Shown here: positions 38,601 to 49,244 of the stretch, in pieces
How positions within the stretch are numbered: the stretch's first letter is position 1
Layout of the letters: every line of letters starts with the position of its first letter
Assembly (NCBI GenBank): GCA_947502495.1
Contig: CANNAC010000007.1
Coordinates: forward strand, 124,001 to 188,000
Direction of reading: 5' to 3'
Origin: an uncultured Flavobacteriaceae bacterium
GTDB lineage: Bacteria > Bacteroidota > Bacteroidia > Flavobacteriales > Flavobacteriaceae
Length of the DNA stretch: 64,000 nt
The notes under the pieces: model-generated
Databases searched by the model: none
What the model saw: only the letters and a program-made list of their open reading frames with translations
What the model was told of the DNA's origin: nothing
Made by a program: the position numbers and the translations under genes

Positions 38601-41600
38601 TGTTTTAAAACTACTTTTTGAATTTTTTGTTTTCCGCTAGAAAGTATTGCTTTAACCATATAGGTTCCTTCCGAGAAATTGGGATTATTAATGCGAATTT
38701 CTGAAGCATTAATTTCTGTTTTGTTCATTAGAACTCTTCCTAAAAGATCATAAACTATCACTGTGCTAATGTTATTGTTTCCTGATTTCACTTTAATATA
38801 AGAATTACTCGGAGCTATAATTTCTAATCCAGATAATTCATAATCCTCGATGCTTAAAGCATTATCGGTATATCTTAATATGAATCTATCATTATAGGTG
38901 CCAGCATTTATATTAAAGCTATACGGATTAAAACGTAAATTATGTATGATATTAGTATAGGTGTCTTCAATAAAAATAGCTTGATTGGTATCTTGAAATA
39001 AACCATCTAACGTGTTTATTGCAATGGAATAATTTCCGTTTTCAGGAATTACGATTCCTAAAGGTACCGTGTCTGTATCTTGAAAAGGAAGTGCTTTACC
39101 TTGAATTGACATTTTCTCTTCTTCAATTAAGGAGTAAAAACTAATAGTTCCTCCAGCAAATTCATAACCGTCATATAATCTGTCATTATTGTTGGTAGCT
39201 CCTTCCACATAACCAACTAAAATAGAAGTTCCTATTTCATTTGGAGCAATAAGGTCTAGCCAAATTCTATGGCGTTCTATGTCTGAAGATTGTCTCGCAA
39301 TGGATTCATTTGTTCTATAGAAATTACTGTTAATTAGTGTTTCATTACGCATACTATTATTAAAAATAACATCTTCATTTTGCGTTGCATTATCTAACAT
39401 TAATACAAAGAAAGCTTGTCCTGCAGCAATGTCACCTCCAAAAGTAGCTGGATTAGAACCCGTAAAATTGTTGTCAATATATTCGTCACTATAATTATAG
39501 ATGAAATCATAATAAAACGGACTGTCTTGATAACTTGGAGCAGTTTGATGTGTCCAAAAATAAATAGTACCATCTATATTCGGATTTGCAGCTATAAAGT
39601 CGGTATAAGATATTGCAGAAGGATAAGGATTACCAATTAAGTTCCAATTATCATCTTCGTTAGTAGCTTGAAAATCTCCAGAAGATGTATAAGGTCCACT
39701 TGTATGTGTGCCTCGGTTTATAGGAACCGTGATCATGCCATTTTGTGGTTTTCCGGAAAATTCGGTTGTATTGGTTGGTAAGCCAGTATCAGGAACCAAA
39801 CCTCTTACAATATATCCTTTACCTTTACTCATGTTTCCAGAAGCAGCAACCCAATCACCGTGTGTGACTCCATTTAATGTTGGATTCCACTCGTAAATTA
39901 GTTCTCCTGTTGCCGCTGAAATATCGGTAACATTAAAATCTTCATCGGTTGGTGAACACCAGTAAATATAATCGTATGAATTTACGCCACTAGGCACTGT
40001 GCGTTGCATATTGATAATTCCATTACCTGTGTTGTTGTTTATATTAGGTCCAGATTCATAAACTTGAATTAAGCTTCCGGAATCTCTTATGTCTATAATT
40101 CCATCCAAATGAATCCAATCCATAACTTGTAAATTTGTGCCGGACAGAATTTCAACATAACCATTGGTATCTACGGTTAAATTTAATGCAGAAGCCAAAA
40201 TTGGAGGAATTGGAATACCTGTCGGAATGTTGGTGTTATCTGCAATAGGGGAACGATTATTTGATAAGGCTATGTCTGGAATAAGAACACAATCACTAAG
40301 GTTTGGTACTCCAGAAGGTGTCCAGTTATCATGAACATACCAATTTGTATCAATAGAACCGTTCCATGTTTTACTGTTTTTAGTGACAGTAGCATCTATA
40401 GTACAGTTATTTTGATCTGTAGCTGTATATGTTTGTGTGCCGTTAGGGGCAGCATAAACAGTGTCAGTAAATCCTCCAGTATAAGGAGTGGTTAGTGTTG
40501 CGTCTGTATATAATCCAGCAATAGGAGACCATGTTATTTGTGGAATAGCAGGTTGGTCACCAGTTACTGTTACATTATCAATAGACCAAGAAATCATACC
40601 AAATGTTTCTCCCGTAAAACGAAACCTTATATAGAGTGTTGTGTTGCCATCTTGAGTAGAAATATCTAAATTTAAGGCAGTTGCTGTTATATCAGCATTT
40701 ACAGGGGTAACATTGTAATGAGTAGTCCATGTAGCATTATTCGGAGAGGTTTCGATATAAATAGAATGCGGATAAGCTGCGCTATACCAATTAAAAGCAT
40801 GTCTTAAATCTAATTGTAAATTTGTATAGGTATTAATATTTATGGCAGCAGAAGTTAGTGTCCAAGTTCCATCGTCAAATCCGGTATCCCATTCTAAAAG
40901 TGCTTCAGAAGCTGTTCCTCCAGCATTTGAAGTCGGAGAACTTAGCCATTGTGTGTCTGTTGTTGCGTTTACTGCTGTCCATCCAGAAATCCCACTACTA
41001 AAGTCATCAGAGAATAAAGTATTGGTACCGCTAGATCCGCCAGTAGCAGTTGCAATAAGTTCGGTGTAAATTAAAGTGCAATTATCTGCTCCAATTGGGC
41101 TGGTTGTTTCTGTTATTGTCATATTACAAAGTATACTACAGGTAATATCTGCAGCCCAACCAGATTGAGTGTTACTTCCATTACTAATAAATACAAAGGT
41201 CAATTCTCCATTAGGATTTGTAGCTGTGAAAGGCCCTGGAATTGTTGTTCCAGTGAATACACCTAAGGAAGTTGCTCCGTCTAGGACTTCTAAAGTGTCA
41301 CCATTAGCAAGGTTAAAATCTGTGAAGGTCGTAGTTACGGCATCTCCAGTAGTTGTTGGAGAAAGAATGGTAGTTTCATTTTCACTGTTGGAATAATTTC
41401 CTCCAGCTCCACCGCTATCGTAAAAAGTTTCGCCACAGGATGGAATATTTGTAGTGCAGGTAATATCTGCGGCCCACCCAGCGTCTGTATATAAAAAGTC
41501 ACTTTCAAATACAAAAGTTAATGCTCCCGAAGGATCTGTAGAGGTGAAAGGTCCGGGGATGCCTGTTCCTGCATAAGTTCCAATTAACGGATATGTATCA

Positions 41601-43327
41601 TTAGGACCATCATAAACAAATAATTCGTCGCAACATGCTTCCGAATCGAAGGATGTAAATGTTACGGTTATTATTTCTCCAGGATTATCAGGAAAGAAGG
41701 TAGTTGTTTGATCTTCATCATTAGAATAGTTGCCGCCGGCACCACCACTATCGTAAAAAGTTGAACCACAAATAATAGGAGCAACATAAGGTGCGCAAGT
41801 AATGCTAGCTTCCCAACCATCATAAGTTATGGAGCTATCACTATCAAAAACAAAGGTTAATGCGCCTGTTGGATGAGACGATGTAAAAGGACCGGGAACT
41901 GTTGTACCGTTAAAAGCGCCTAGTAGAGTTGATGTGTTATTTGGACCATCATAGACATATAAATCGTCAGCATATTCTAGGTCAAATAATGTAAAAGTAA
42001 CAGTAACGGCGTCTGTTGCAATATCTGGGTAGAAGGTGGTTGTTGTTAATTCGTTGTTTGTATAACTTCCTGTAGAGCCACCGCTATCAAAAAAGAAAGA
42101 GCTACAAGTTGGGGGTATGGTACAAGAAACATCGGCTTCCCATCCATCACTTGTACCTGTGCTATTACTTGTGAAAACAAAGGTTAGATCTCCATACGCA
42201 TTAGTGGACGTATAAGAGGAAGGGGCAGTAGTTACATTGCCAAGACTAGGGGAAGTAGCATCCGGCCCATCATATACGGTTAAAACATCTCCTGCGAGTA
42301 TATTGAATGCTGTGAAGTCCACGGTGACAGTACCTCCAGTTGTGGTTGGGGAGATAGTGGTAGTTGTAGTTTCGTTATTTAGATAATCTCTAGAATTTCC
42401 TCCTATGTCATAAAAATTCGTGCCACAAGTTGGTGGCGGTGGCGGCATAGTACATGTAACATCTGTTTCCCAACCAGTACCTACATCAGAAGCATTGCTG
42501 GTAAATACAAATGTTAATGTTCCTGTGGCATCTGTAGAGTTAAAAGATGCAGGAGCACTTGTTACTGTGCCTAAACTTGGAAAGGTGTTATCTGGACCAT
42601 TATATACTGTTAAATTGTCACCAGAAAGTACATTAAAGGCCGTGAAATCTACGGTAATCGTGCCTCCAACAGTATCTGGATAAATAGTTGTGGTAGTTGT
42701 TTCATTGTTAGAATAACTTCCTGCATTTCCTCCAGAATCGTAAAAATTCCCACCACACACAGGAATGTCTGCGCAACTTGTAGTTCCTGTACCTCCTGTT
42801 TGTTGTAGTGTTATAAAACCTGGGTCATCACTGTAATTCGTTATTAAAACAACATAGATTTGACCAGATAAGCCACCTGAGATAGTCATGTCTTCCGTAG
42901 GTGCTATACTAAAACTGCAATCTGTAATGTCGTCTGTAGCATATGGGTAAAACGCTGGGTTAGTAGTGTTGTTGGGACATGCTGTTGGGGTGCAGGCAGT
43001 TAATGTAATGGCTGCATTGGCTGCGGCAAGTGAAGGAAATGGTCCCCAAGAAATGAAATCAACATCTAGACCTACTCCTCCAGCAGTTTCTTGAGAGATG
43101 GTGAAAAATAAATCACCAGGTTGTTCGACTTGTAGGAAATAATAAGCAGGGTTCGGAATAGTACCTAAGCATCCAACATTTGTTAGATTTGGGTTTCCTG
43201 TAACATTTGGAAATACTAATCCAGAGCCTCCAGAACAAAATTGGTCTGCAGTCGCTACCGAGTTTCCTTGAGAAAAAGTGGTTTGTATAAAAAAGCTACA
43301 TATAAGTAGAAGTGTAATTTTTTTCAT
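38597..43327 (-). CDS. Large secreted protein with five CUB-type repeats and T9SS sorting domain
   Basis: The 1576-residue protein has a signal peptide (to about residue 19, TTFSQ). Five repeats of about 110 residues follow (roughly 185-735), each starting CxxxFYDSGG...YSNNE and ending GWxADxTC, which is the CUB pattern with DxLxVYDGP inside. Next are a MAM/jelly-roll-like segment (DDGTWTLTSA and ATALNLDISTQDGNTTLYIR), a further beta region, and a C-terminal type A sorting domain (KVKSGNNNISTVIVYDLLGR ... KQKIQKVVLKH). It should be exported by T9SS. A surface adhesin or calcium-binding role is inferred. Confidence 0.88.
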   Translation of the reverse strand: MKKITLLLICSFFIQTTFSQGNSVATADQFCSGGSGLVFPNVTGNPNLTNVGCLGTIPNPAYYFLQVEQPGDLFFTISQETAGGVGLDVDFISWGPFPSLAAANAAITLTACTPTACPNNTTNPAFYPYATDDITDCSFSIAPTEDMTISGGLSGQIYVVLITNYSDDPGFITLQQTGGTGTTSCADIPVCGGNFYDSGGNAGSYSNNETTTTTIYPDTVGGTITVDFTAFNVLSGDNLTVYNGPDNTFPSLGTVTSAPASFNSTDATGTLTFVFTSNASDVGTGWETDVTCTMPPPPPTCGTNFYDIGGNSRDYLNNETTTTTISPTTTGGTVTVDFTAFNILAGDVLTVYDGPDATSPSLGNVTTAPSSYTSTNAYGDLTFVFTSNSTGTSDGWEADVSCTIPPTCSSFFFDSGGSTGSYTNNELTTTTFYPDIATDAVTVTFTLFDLEYADDLYVYDGPNNTSTLLGAFNGTTVPGPFTSSHPTGALTFVFDSDSSITYDGWEASITCAPYVAPIICGSTFYDSGGAGGNYSNDEDQTTTFFPDNPGEIITVTFTSFDSEACCDELFVYDGPNDTYPLIGTYAGTGIPGPFTSTDPSGALTFVFESDFLYTDAGWAADITCTTNIPSCGETFYDSGGAGGNYSNSENETTILSPTTTGDAVTTTFTDFNLANGDTLEVLDGATSLGVFTGTTIPGPFTATNPNGELTFVFISNGSNTQSGWAADITCSILCNMTITETTSPIGADNCTLIYTELIATATGGSSGTNTLFSDDFSSGISGWTAVNATTDTQWLSSPTSNAGGTASEALLEWDTGFDDGTWTLTSAAININTYTNLQLDLRHAFNWYSAAYPHSIYIETSPNNATWTTHYNVTPVNADITATALNLDISTQDGNTTLYIRFRFTGETFGMISWSIDNVTVTGDQPAIPQITWSPIAGLYTDATLTTPYTGGFTDTVYAAPNGTQTYTATDQNNCTIDATVTKNSKTWNGSIDTNWYVHDNWTPSGVPNLSDCVLIPDIALSNNRSPIADNTNIPTGIPIPPILASALNLTVDTNGYVEILSGTNLQVMDWIHLDGIIDIRDSGSLIQVYESGPNINNNTGNGIINMQRTVPSGVNSYDYIYWCSPTDEDFNVTDISAATGELIYEWNPTLNGVTHGDWVAASGNMSKGKGYIVRGLVPDTGLPTNTTEFSGKPQNGMITVPINRGTHTSGPYTSSGDFQATNEDDNWNLIGNPYPSAISYTDFIAANPNIDGTIYFWTHQTAPSYQDSPFYYDFIYNYSDEYIDNNFTGSNPATFGGDIAAGQAFFVLMLDNATQNEDVIFNNSMRNETLINSNFYRTNESIARQSSDIERHRIWLDLIAPNEIGTSILVGYVEGATNNNDRLYDGYEFAGGTISFYSLIEEEKMSIQGKALPFQDTDTVPLGIVIPENGNYSIAINTLDGLFQDTNQAIFIEDTYTNIIHNLRFNPYSFNINAGTYNDRFILRYTDNALSIEDYELSGLEIIAPSNSYIKVKSGNNNISTVIVYDLLGRVLMNKTEINASEIRINNPNFSEGTYMVKAILSSGKQKIQKVVLKH

Positions 43328-43356
43328 GTTTATGCTGTTTTAGGGTTGTTGTTCCA

Positions 43357-43815
43357 TTATAGGAAACTAGAAAATTGCCACTCCGTGTAGCTTGTATCTG
43401 AGTTGGTGTCTATTTTGGCACGCCATTTAAAGCATTTGCTATTTAGTTCTGAAAATCCTAAAGTAAGATTGCTCTTATAATTCGTAGAAAAACCTTGTAT
43501 GTTGTGTGTGATTTTTTCAGAGCGATTGGTGCCGTTCAATTTATTCCAGCAAGCATTAAGAGGTTGTACTTCAATAGCTAATGAAAGTTGTTCTTTGTTG
43601 TTTACCTGTGTGAAATCCCAAGAAATAAGGATGTCTGGTATCTGGCTGTTATCACTTCTAACAGTTTTTGTATTAAAGTTGTGTCCTTCAGCTAGGTTTG
43701 TAGTATTTTGTGCTCTAGAATTTAAGCTTAATAAAATAAGGAGAAGGAATATGAAGTATTTCCTTTTTTTGGTTTCCTTCTTTTTAAATTGTGTAAGGTG
43801 TAATTTTTTCATCAT
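43357..43815 (-). CDS. Secreted hypothetical protein
   Basis: The 152-residue protein starts with an unusually long basic N-terminal region (Lys-rich, about 20 residues) before the hydrophobic signal core FIFLLLILLSLNSRAQ, so the true start may be the second or a later codon. The mature part (about 115 residues) has no recognised domain and contains two Cys (CWNKLNG and KCFKWRAK). It lies 29 bases upstream of the large CUB protein gene on the same strand, so a joint transcript is likely. It may assist or accompany that protein. Confidence 0.6.
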   Translation of the reverse strand: MMKKLHLTQFKKKETKKRKYFIFLLLILLSLNSRAQNTTNLAEGHNFNTKTVRSDNSQIPDILISWDFTQVNNKEQLSLAIEVQPLNACWNKLNGTNRSEKITHNIQGFSTNYKSNLTLGFSELNSKCFKWRAKIDTNSDTSYTEWQFSSFL

Positions 43816-43844
43816 AAACTTTAATTTTGGAACATAAGTTTATG
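43813..43844 (-). promoter_or_regulatory. Inverted repeat at the start of the hypothetical gene 43357-43815
   Basis: CATAAACTT and AAGTTTATG form perfect 9-bp arms around a 14-base loop. The left arm contains the start codon of the gene on the minus strand, so the hairpin could act as an operator or restrict initiation. Confidence 0.4.
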
Positions 43845-44009
43845 TCAAAAAGACATTATAAGGAAAGGTAAATCGTAGATTTTGGGGAATCTATAAAGGA
43901 TGAAGTATTTGTAATTAATTTAACGTTTTTATTAAATTAAATTCAATCTATTAACATCTTTAGCTAAAATAGTATAATTATTAACAATAATAGAAAAATT
44001 TTTGTTTAA

Positions 44010-44900
44010 ATGAAGACTTCGACTGTTAAAGTGGGTTTGAATGCTGATTGTCAGATTTTTGTAAGAAAAACGTATCTGAATCATGCATTTGTTTCTGGGA
44101 ATAAATTAAGTAAGCTGAAGTATAATATCATAGAAGCTAAGCGTCAGGGTAAAACGACTTTGGTGACTTTTGGAGGTGCTTTTTCAAATCATATTGCAGC
44201 TGTTGCAGCTGTAGGAAAAGAATATGGTTTTAATACGGTTGGTGTTATTCGTGGGGAAGAGTTAGCAAATAAGGTAAGCGAAAATCCTACCTTGAGCTTT
44301 GCTAAACAACAAGGCATGCAATTTCAATTTGTGTCACGAGAAGCGTTTAGAAGTAAAACATCTGATTTATTTATAAAGGAATTAAAAGATCTGTTTGGTG
44401 ACTTTTATTTAATTCCTGAAGGAGGAACAAACGCCCTAGCAGTAAAAGGTTGTGAAGAAATTTTAGTTGAAGGCGATGAGGAATATGATTATATATGTTG
44501 CCCTGTAGGAACCGGAGGAACGATTTCTGGGATTATTAACGCTAGTTTTCCGCATCAAAGAATTCTAGGATTTCCGGCATTAAAAGGAGACTTTTTACAA
44601 GAAGAAATTAGTAAATTTACCAACGGAACAAATTGGGAGTTGATAACGGATTATCATTTTGGTGGTTATGCTAAAATAAATCCGGCTTTAATAACGTTTA
44701 TCAATAGCTTTAAAAAAGAAAATAATATACCATTAGATCCAGTGTATACAGGGAAAATGCTGTTCGGTATTCAAGATTTAATAGCAAAAGGATTTTTTCC
44801 GAAGCATTCCAAAATATTAGTCATCCATACTGGAGGATTACAAGGAATTGAAGGCATGAATACCGTTTTAAAAAAGAAGAATTTACCATTGATTGAATAA
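44010..44900 (+). CDS. 1-aminocyclopropane-1-carboxylate deaminase / D-cysteine desulfhydrase family enzyme
   Basis: The 296-residue PLP enzyme has the pyridoxal-Lys segment SGNKLSKLKYN (Lys 32), the phosphate-binding block FGGAFSNHIAAVAAVGKEYG, and the glycine-rich CPVGTGGTISGI. The family includes ACC deaminase and D-cysteine desulfhydrase, which cannot be separated on these motifs. Many Bacteroidota homologues are of unknown substrate. It starts a three-gene group with the glucosaminidase (3-base gap) and hemL (5-base gap). Confidence 0.87.
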   Translation: MKTSTVKVGLNADCQIFVRKTYLNHAFVSGNKLSKLKYNIIEAKRQGKTTLVTFGGAFSNHIAAVAAVGKEYGFNTVGVIRGEELANKVSENPTLSFAKQQGMQFQFVSREAFRSKTSDLFIKELKDLFGDFYLIPEGGTNALAVKGCEEILVEGDEEYDYICCPVGTGGTISGIINASFPHQRILGFPALKGDFLQEEISKFTNGTNWELITDYHFGGYAKINPALITFINSFKKENNIPLDPVYTGKMLFGIQDLIAKGFFPKHSKILVIHTGGLQGIEGMNTVLKKKNLPLIE

Positions 44901-44903
44901 AAA

Positions 44904-45701
44904 ATGAAGAAAATAATTATTGTAAGCTGTTTAGCGTTGTTTATGTTTAGTTGTGGGACAAGTAAAAAAGTAGTTCCTAAAAAAAATAAAAGAGAGGTAG
45001 TGGTTAAAAACAGGGAGAAAGAGCCAGAACCAGAAACGGTAACTACTCCTGAAATTACACCAGCTACTCCAGAGGTTTATGCAAACTCTACCGAAGAATA
45101 TGTTGCCATTTATAGCGATATAGCGCAAGATGAAATGCGTAAATATGGTATTCCTGCCAGTATTACTTTGGCGCAAGGGATTTTAGAATCGGGCTCTGGA
45201 AAAGGAAGACTTTCCGTAGAAGCGAATAATCATTTCGGAATTAAATGCCACGATTGGACTGGAGCAAAAATTTATCACGATGATGATGCGTCACAGGAAT
45301 GTTTCCGTAAATATAATAACTCTAAATATTCGTTTAGAGATCACTCCCTTTTCCTAACAGGAAGAAGTCGTTATAGCAAATTGTTTGATTTTGAAAAAGA
45401 TGATTATGAATCTTGGGCAAAAGGATTGCGTGCTGCAGGTTATGCAACCGATAGAAAGTATCCAACTAAATTGATTAGTTTAATTGAGCGTTATCAATTA
45501 CATAGATTTGATGCAGAAGTATTAGGGAAAACTGCAGATAATAATGATAAACACACCGTAGCAAAAGGAGATACATTATATTCTATTTCTAAAAAACATA
45601 AAATTACAGTAAAAGAACTTCAAGAATTAAATGGTTTAGAAGGTACAGGCTTATTTGTAGGTCAGGTGCTTTTTGTAAAACCAATGCCAAAAGATTATTA
45701 A
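44904..45701 (+). CDS. Glucosaminidase-LysM lipoprotein
   Basis: The 265-residue protein has a lipobox (LFMFSC, Cys 17), a Pro/Glu-rich spacer, a glucosaminidase domain (about 70-200: [20 protein letters not shown], then [11 protein letters not shown] and [17 protein letters not shown]), and a C-terminal LysM domain (about 218-262, [20 protein letters not shown]). It should cut the glycan of peptidoglycan at the cell surface, probably during growth or division. The catalytic Glu is in GILESGSG. It is embedded between a PLP enzyme and hemL with minimal gaps. Confidence 0.93.
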   Translation: MKKIIIVSCLALFMFSCGTSKKVVPKKNKREVVVKNREKEPEPETVTTPEITPATPEVYANSTEEYVAIYSDIAQDEMRKYGIPASITLAQGILESGSGKGRLSVEANNHFGIKCHDWTGAKIYHDDDASQECFRKYNNSKYSFRDHSLFLTGRSRYSKLFDFEKDDYESWAKGLRAAGYATDRKYPTKLISLIERYQLHRFDAEVLGKTADNNDKHTVAKGDTLYSISKKHKITVKELQELNGLEGTGLFVGQVLFVKPMPKDY

Positions 45702-45706
45702 ATTTC

Positions 45707-46993
45707 ATGAACTATACACGTAGTAGCGCATTATTTGCGCAAGCAGAAAAAGTGATTCCCGGAGGAGTAAATTCTCCTGTAAGAGCATTCAATGCCGTAG
45801 GAGGAACGCCCGTATTTATTAAAGAAGCAAAAGGAGCTTACTTAATAGATGAAGATAATAACCAATACATAGATTATATAAACTCTTGGGGACCAATGAT
45901 ACTTGGTCATGCTTTTCAGCCCGTTGTAGATGCGGTTGTAGAGAAAACCAAAAAAGGAACTTCTTTTGGTACACCAACAGAGATCGAAACGCAAATTGCG
46001 GAGTTAGCAGTTGCTATGGTTCCGAATATAGAAATGATTCGTTTTGTAAATTCAGGAACAGAAGCTTGCATGAGTGCTGTGCGTCTCGCTCGTGGTTTTA
46101 CAGGAAAAGACAAAATTATCAAGTTTGCGGGGTGTTATCACGGACATAGCGATTCGTTTTTAATACAAGCAGGAAGTGGTGCCGTTACTTTTGGGTCACC
46201 AAATAGTCCAGGAGTTACAGCCGGTACTGCAAAAGATACTTTGCTTGCAACTTACAATGATATAGCAAATGTTGCTCAAATTGTGGAAGCGAATAAAGGC
46301 GAAATAGCTTGTGTTATTTTAGAGCCTGTTGCTGGAAATATGGGTTGTATTCCTCCGAAGAATAATTTTTTACAAGAGTTACGAAAGCTTTGTACTGCTA
46401 ATAATATTCTTTTAGTTTTTGATGAGGTTATGACCGGTTTCCGATTAGCAAAAGGTGGTGCGCAAGAACTATATGATATAAAAGCAGATATTGTTTGTTT
46501 TGGAAAAGTAATTGGTGGTGGTCTGCCAGTAGGTGCATTTGCGGCGAATAAAGAAATTATGAGTTATTTAGCGCCTCTTGGTCCTGTGTATCAAGCTGGA
46601 ACTTTAAGCGGAAATCCGTTAGCAATGGCTGCTGGTTTGGCGATGTTGCAAGAATTAAATGGCGACAATGAAATCTATAACCGTCTAGCGGAAAAAACCG
46701 AATATTTACACAAAGGTATTGCTGAAGTATTAATCCAAAATAATATTACACATACCATAAATAGAATAGGTTCTATGATTTCTGTGCATTTTGCAGCAGG
46801 TGAAGTGTTAGATTTTAAAACTTCTGCGGAAGGAAATAACGAAACTTTTAAAAAGTTCTTTCACGGTATGTTAAATGAAGGCGTTTACATTGCGCCAAGC
46901 GCTTTTGAGACTTGGTTTATAACAGATGCTTTGACGTATGAAGATTTAGATAAAACAATTGGTGCTGTAGCTGCAGTTACTAAGACTCTATAA
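45707..46993 (+). CDS. hemL: Glutamate-1-semialdehyde 2,1-aminomutase
   Basis: The 428-residue PLP enzyme has the HemL blocks [18 protein letters not shown] (residues 17-34) and [21 protein letters not shown], with the pyridoxal Lys at residue 267 ([10 protein letters not shown]). It makes 5-aminolevulinate from glutamate-1-semialdehyde for heme and siroheme. It closes the three-gene group and is followed by a strong terminator. Length and motif spacing are standard. Confidence 0.97.
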   Translation: MNYTRSSALFAQAEKVIPGGVNSPVRAFNAVGGTPVFIKEAKGAYLIDEDNNQYIDYINSWGPMILGHAFQPVVDAVVEKTKKGTSFGTPTEIETQIAELAVAMVPNIEMIRFVNSGTEACMSAVRLARGFTGKDKIIKFAGCYHGHSDSFLIQAGSGAVTFGSPNSPGVTAGTAKDTLLATYNDIANVAQIVEANKGEIACVILEPVAGNMGCIPPKNNFLQELRKLCTANNILLVFDEVMTGFRLAKGGAQELYDIKADIVCFGKVIGGGLPVGAFAANKEIMSYLAPLGPVYQAGTLSGNPLAMAAGLAMLQELNGDNEIYNRLAEKTEYLHKGIAEVLIQNNITHTINRIGSMISVHFAAGEVLDFKTSAEGNNETFKKFFHGMLNEGVYIAPSAFETWFITDALTYEDLDKTIGAVAAVTKTL

Positions 46994-47000
46994 AATAAAA

Positions 47001-47031
47001 AGCACCTTAAAAGATATTCTTTTAAGGTGCT
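47001..47031. terminator. Terminator after hemL
   Basis: AGCACCTTAAAAGA and TCTTTTAAGGTGCT pair perfectly around a three-base loop, with T and A runs outside. It lies eight bases after the hemL stop, and the facing gene ends 27 bases further on. Confidence 0.92.
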
Positions 47032-47057
47032 TTAAAAAAAACTAAAAACTAACTATA

Positions 47058-47501
47058 CTACTCTTCTTTAGATTCGCGATCGCGATCTCCTTTTTTACCT
47101 TTTCCTTTTTTGTGGTGTTTTTTACCTTGCTTAGATTCCCATTTTGCATATTGCTCTGCATTTAAAATACTTTTCATTTTTTTCTTTGTTGCAATTTGAG
47201 CATCCAATCTGTCATTTTTCATTTGAAGCCTTTCTTCTTTACTTGGTTTTTCTTCCGAGTCTTTTTTGCTTTTTCTAGCTTCCATTTGTGCTTTTCTAGC
47301 AATTGCATTTTCTAAATTAATAGCGCCAACTTCTTTTTGTTGTGCTTCCGTTAGATCTAAATCTAAAGTCATTTTTTTAGTTTGTAATTGTGCCATTTCT
47401 TCTGGAGCTAAATTTACTTTTCTACCTTTTTCTCCTCTTTTTTCCTGCGCACTAACTTGTATAGTTACTAAGGCTAATGCTATAATTAATAATTTTTTCA
47501 T
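47058..47501 (-). CDS. DUF4890/Spy-like periplasmic protein
   Basis: The 147-residue protein has a signal peptide (to about residue 18, VSAQ), a helical core with LAPEEMAQLQTKKMTLDLDL and LNAEQYAKWESKQ, and a very basic C-terminus (GKKHHKKGKGKKGDRDRESK). It resembles the Spy/CpxP family and its Bacteroidota relative DUF4890. These are thought to act as periplasmic chaperones or metal-response proteins. Function here is unproven. Confidence 0.75.
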   Translation of the reverse strand: MKKLLIIALALVTIQVSAQEKRGEKGRKVNLAPEEMAQLQTKKMTLDLDLTEAQQKEVGAINLENAIARKAQMEARKSKKDSEEKPSKEERLQMKNDRLDAQIATKKKMKSILNAEQYAKWESKQGKKHHKKGKGKKGDRDRESKEE

Positions 47502-47579
47502 TTGTTTATGTTTTATTGTTATTTGTATCTAAGACGTTGAAAAAATCAAATGGTTTAATAGCGAAAATGTTTTTAACAA

Positions 47580-49091
47580 CTAATTAACGAACTGTACTTG
47601 TTCAATTAAGCGCAGCGTGGTTTCCAATAAAGCTCTTTTTTCCATCTTGCTTTTTAGCCAAGCATAGAAGCTTATTACAAAAATGTCTTCTTGTTTTGCA
47701 GGAATCCATTCAAAAGAATCTTCCACTAAATTCTTGAATTTATCTGTTGTAATAATTTCTGGTTGCTTGTAGAATTTTTCCACAAAACTTAAATAGGTGG
47801 TGACACGTTCTTGATTAATTTCTTTTAAATATGCATTGTATTGCCTTTTGAAACTTTGAAGCCTGGATTCTATAATGTCAATATCACCAAGTTCTACTTG
47901 TAATAATATTTCGGTAAGGTTCTTTTTGATAGTCCATTCTATTCCGGCTTTTTCTATGTAATAGTTGTCGGTGTGGTAAAATTTAGAAAAAACTTGCTTT
48001 GCTTTCGTTAGGTTCTCGTTTTGAATGTAAAACATAATTAAGCTTAAACGAATATCTAATAACGTTTCTGTGTCTGTATGTTTTGCATGTAAGTAAGGTG
48101 CTAAATAAGATATTGCTTCTTCTTGTTTATTGGAGTAATTTAAATTTAGAGCGATAAGTAAATCGTGTTTTAATATAAAGGTGTTGTAGTGCTTCCTTTT
48201 ATTGCTAAGCATAAGGTTATGCATGACTTCTAAGTGTGCCTTCGATGGTTTGAATTTTTTATTTCGGAATAACGCATTTGCAATCATATAAACCACTTGA
48301 ATATGATAGAATAATTCTTTCTCATTTGTTTTACGAAGCTTTATAATAGCGTAGGTTTTCATTAAGAAAGATTCGATTTTTAAATAATCTTTAGTAACAA
48401 AGGCCGAAATACTTACAATATGCATTAATTGGTATAGCGATTTAAAAGAAATAGAATCGTGTATATTAATATGATGTTCTTTTAGCGTATCATTCAATAA
48501 GGTTTCAAAATCTACAATTTCTTTCTTATAAGCAATGTTATTCAATGCTTGTCGGATTTTTGCATAAACAATATTGAGTTGATCCTCTAAATAGTGTTTC
48601 TTTTGATTACTATTATATTTTAAAATCAGTTGCTCCATATCTACGGATGGATTTGTGTAAGCATACTGAATTTTTATACTGTAAATCTCATTGAGTATCG
48701 CGAATAAATGGTGTTCTGTTGCAAGAGTTTCCGCTTTGTCTAAAATGTGATAGGCAACTTTAGCTTCTTTCATTAAAAAGAAGTTTCGCGAAGCAAGAAT
48801 GAATTTTATGATTTGCATGTCAATCGAATTCTCTTCCTCTAGATTGGTGTTTGCAATAAAATCAATGATCGATAAGTATAGTCTTTTTCGTAATGCGTGA
48901 TATGCATTTTTGCTAGATGTATTATAAAGGCTTGTAAAAATAGCATCAGACGAAAGCGCATTCTTCGCAATTAACTTAAATAAAGCCACATTTTTGATAT
49001 CGTTTCTTTTGTTCTTTTTCTTAAGATATATAAGGAATCGTTGCTGTTCTTCGGAAGAAAATGTAGAAATGATCGTGTTTAAATTAGTCAT
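47580..49091 (-). CDS. Helical-repeat protein of unknown function
   Basis: The 503-residue protein has no signal peptide or membrane helix and is rich in Leu, Lys and Ile with long predicted helices. A TPR-like or related alpha-solenoid is likely, though no repeat consensus is clear. It begins MTNLNTIISTFSSEEQQRFL. In Bacteroidota, proteins of similar shape sit near chromatin- or replication-related genes, but that pattern cannot be tested here. It stands alone between the DUF4890 and YiaA/B genes, transcribed away from the latter. Confidence 0.6.
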   Translation of the reverse strand: MTNLNTIISTFSSEEQQRFLIYLKKKNKRNDIKNVALFKLIAKNALSSDAIFTSLYNTSSKNAYHALRKRLYLSIIDFIANTNLEEENSIDMQIIKFILASRNFFLMKEAKVAYHILDKAETLATEHHLFAILNEIYSIKIQYAYTNPSVDMEQLILKYNSNQKKHYLEDQLNIVYAKIRQALNNIAYKKEIVDFETLLNDTLKEHHINIHDSISFKSLYQLMHIVSISAFVTKDYLKIESFLMKTYAIIKLRKTNEKELFYHIQVVYMIANALFRNKKFKPSKAHLEVMHNLMLSNKRKHYNTFILKHDLLIALNLNYSNKQEEAISYLAPYLHAKHTDTETLLDIRLSLIMFYIQNENLTKAKQVFSKFYHTDNYYIEKAGIEWTIKKNLTEILLQVELGDIDIIESRLQSFKRQYNAYLKEINQERVTTYLSFVEKFYKQPEIITTDKFKNLVEDSFEWIPAKQEDIFVISFYAWLKSKMEKRALLETTLRLIEQVQFVN

Positions 49092-49244
49092 TTAATCGTC
49101 AGTATTATTTAAATATAAGTACTAAATATAAGAAATATGTTTATTTGTTATGTAAAAATATCGTCAGTATTATTAGAATTTTGTGTTTGGATACTTTCTG
49201 AAGTGTTACATATTTGTCCCAATAATCATTTAAAACAAAATAAT

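Noticed and set aside
39416-42683. Plus-strand open frames across the large CUB gene
   Set aside because: They are antisense frames of a repetitive Thr/Gly-rich gene, with no typical start regions or family resemblance.
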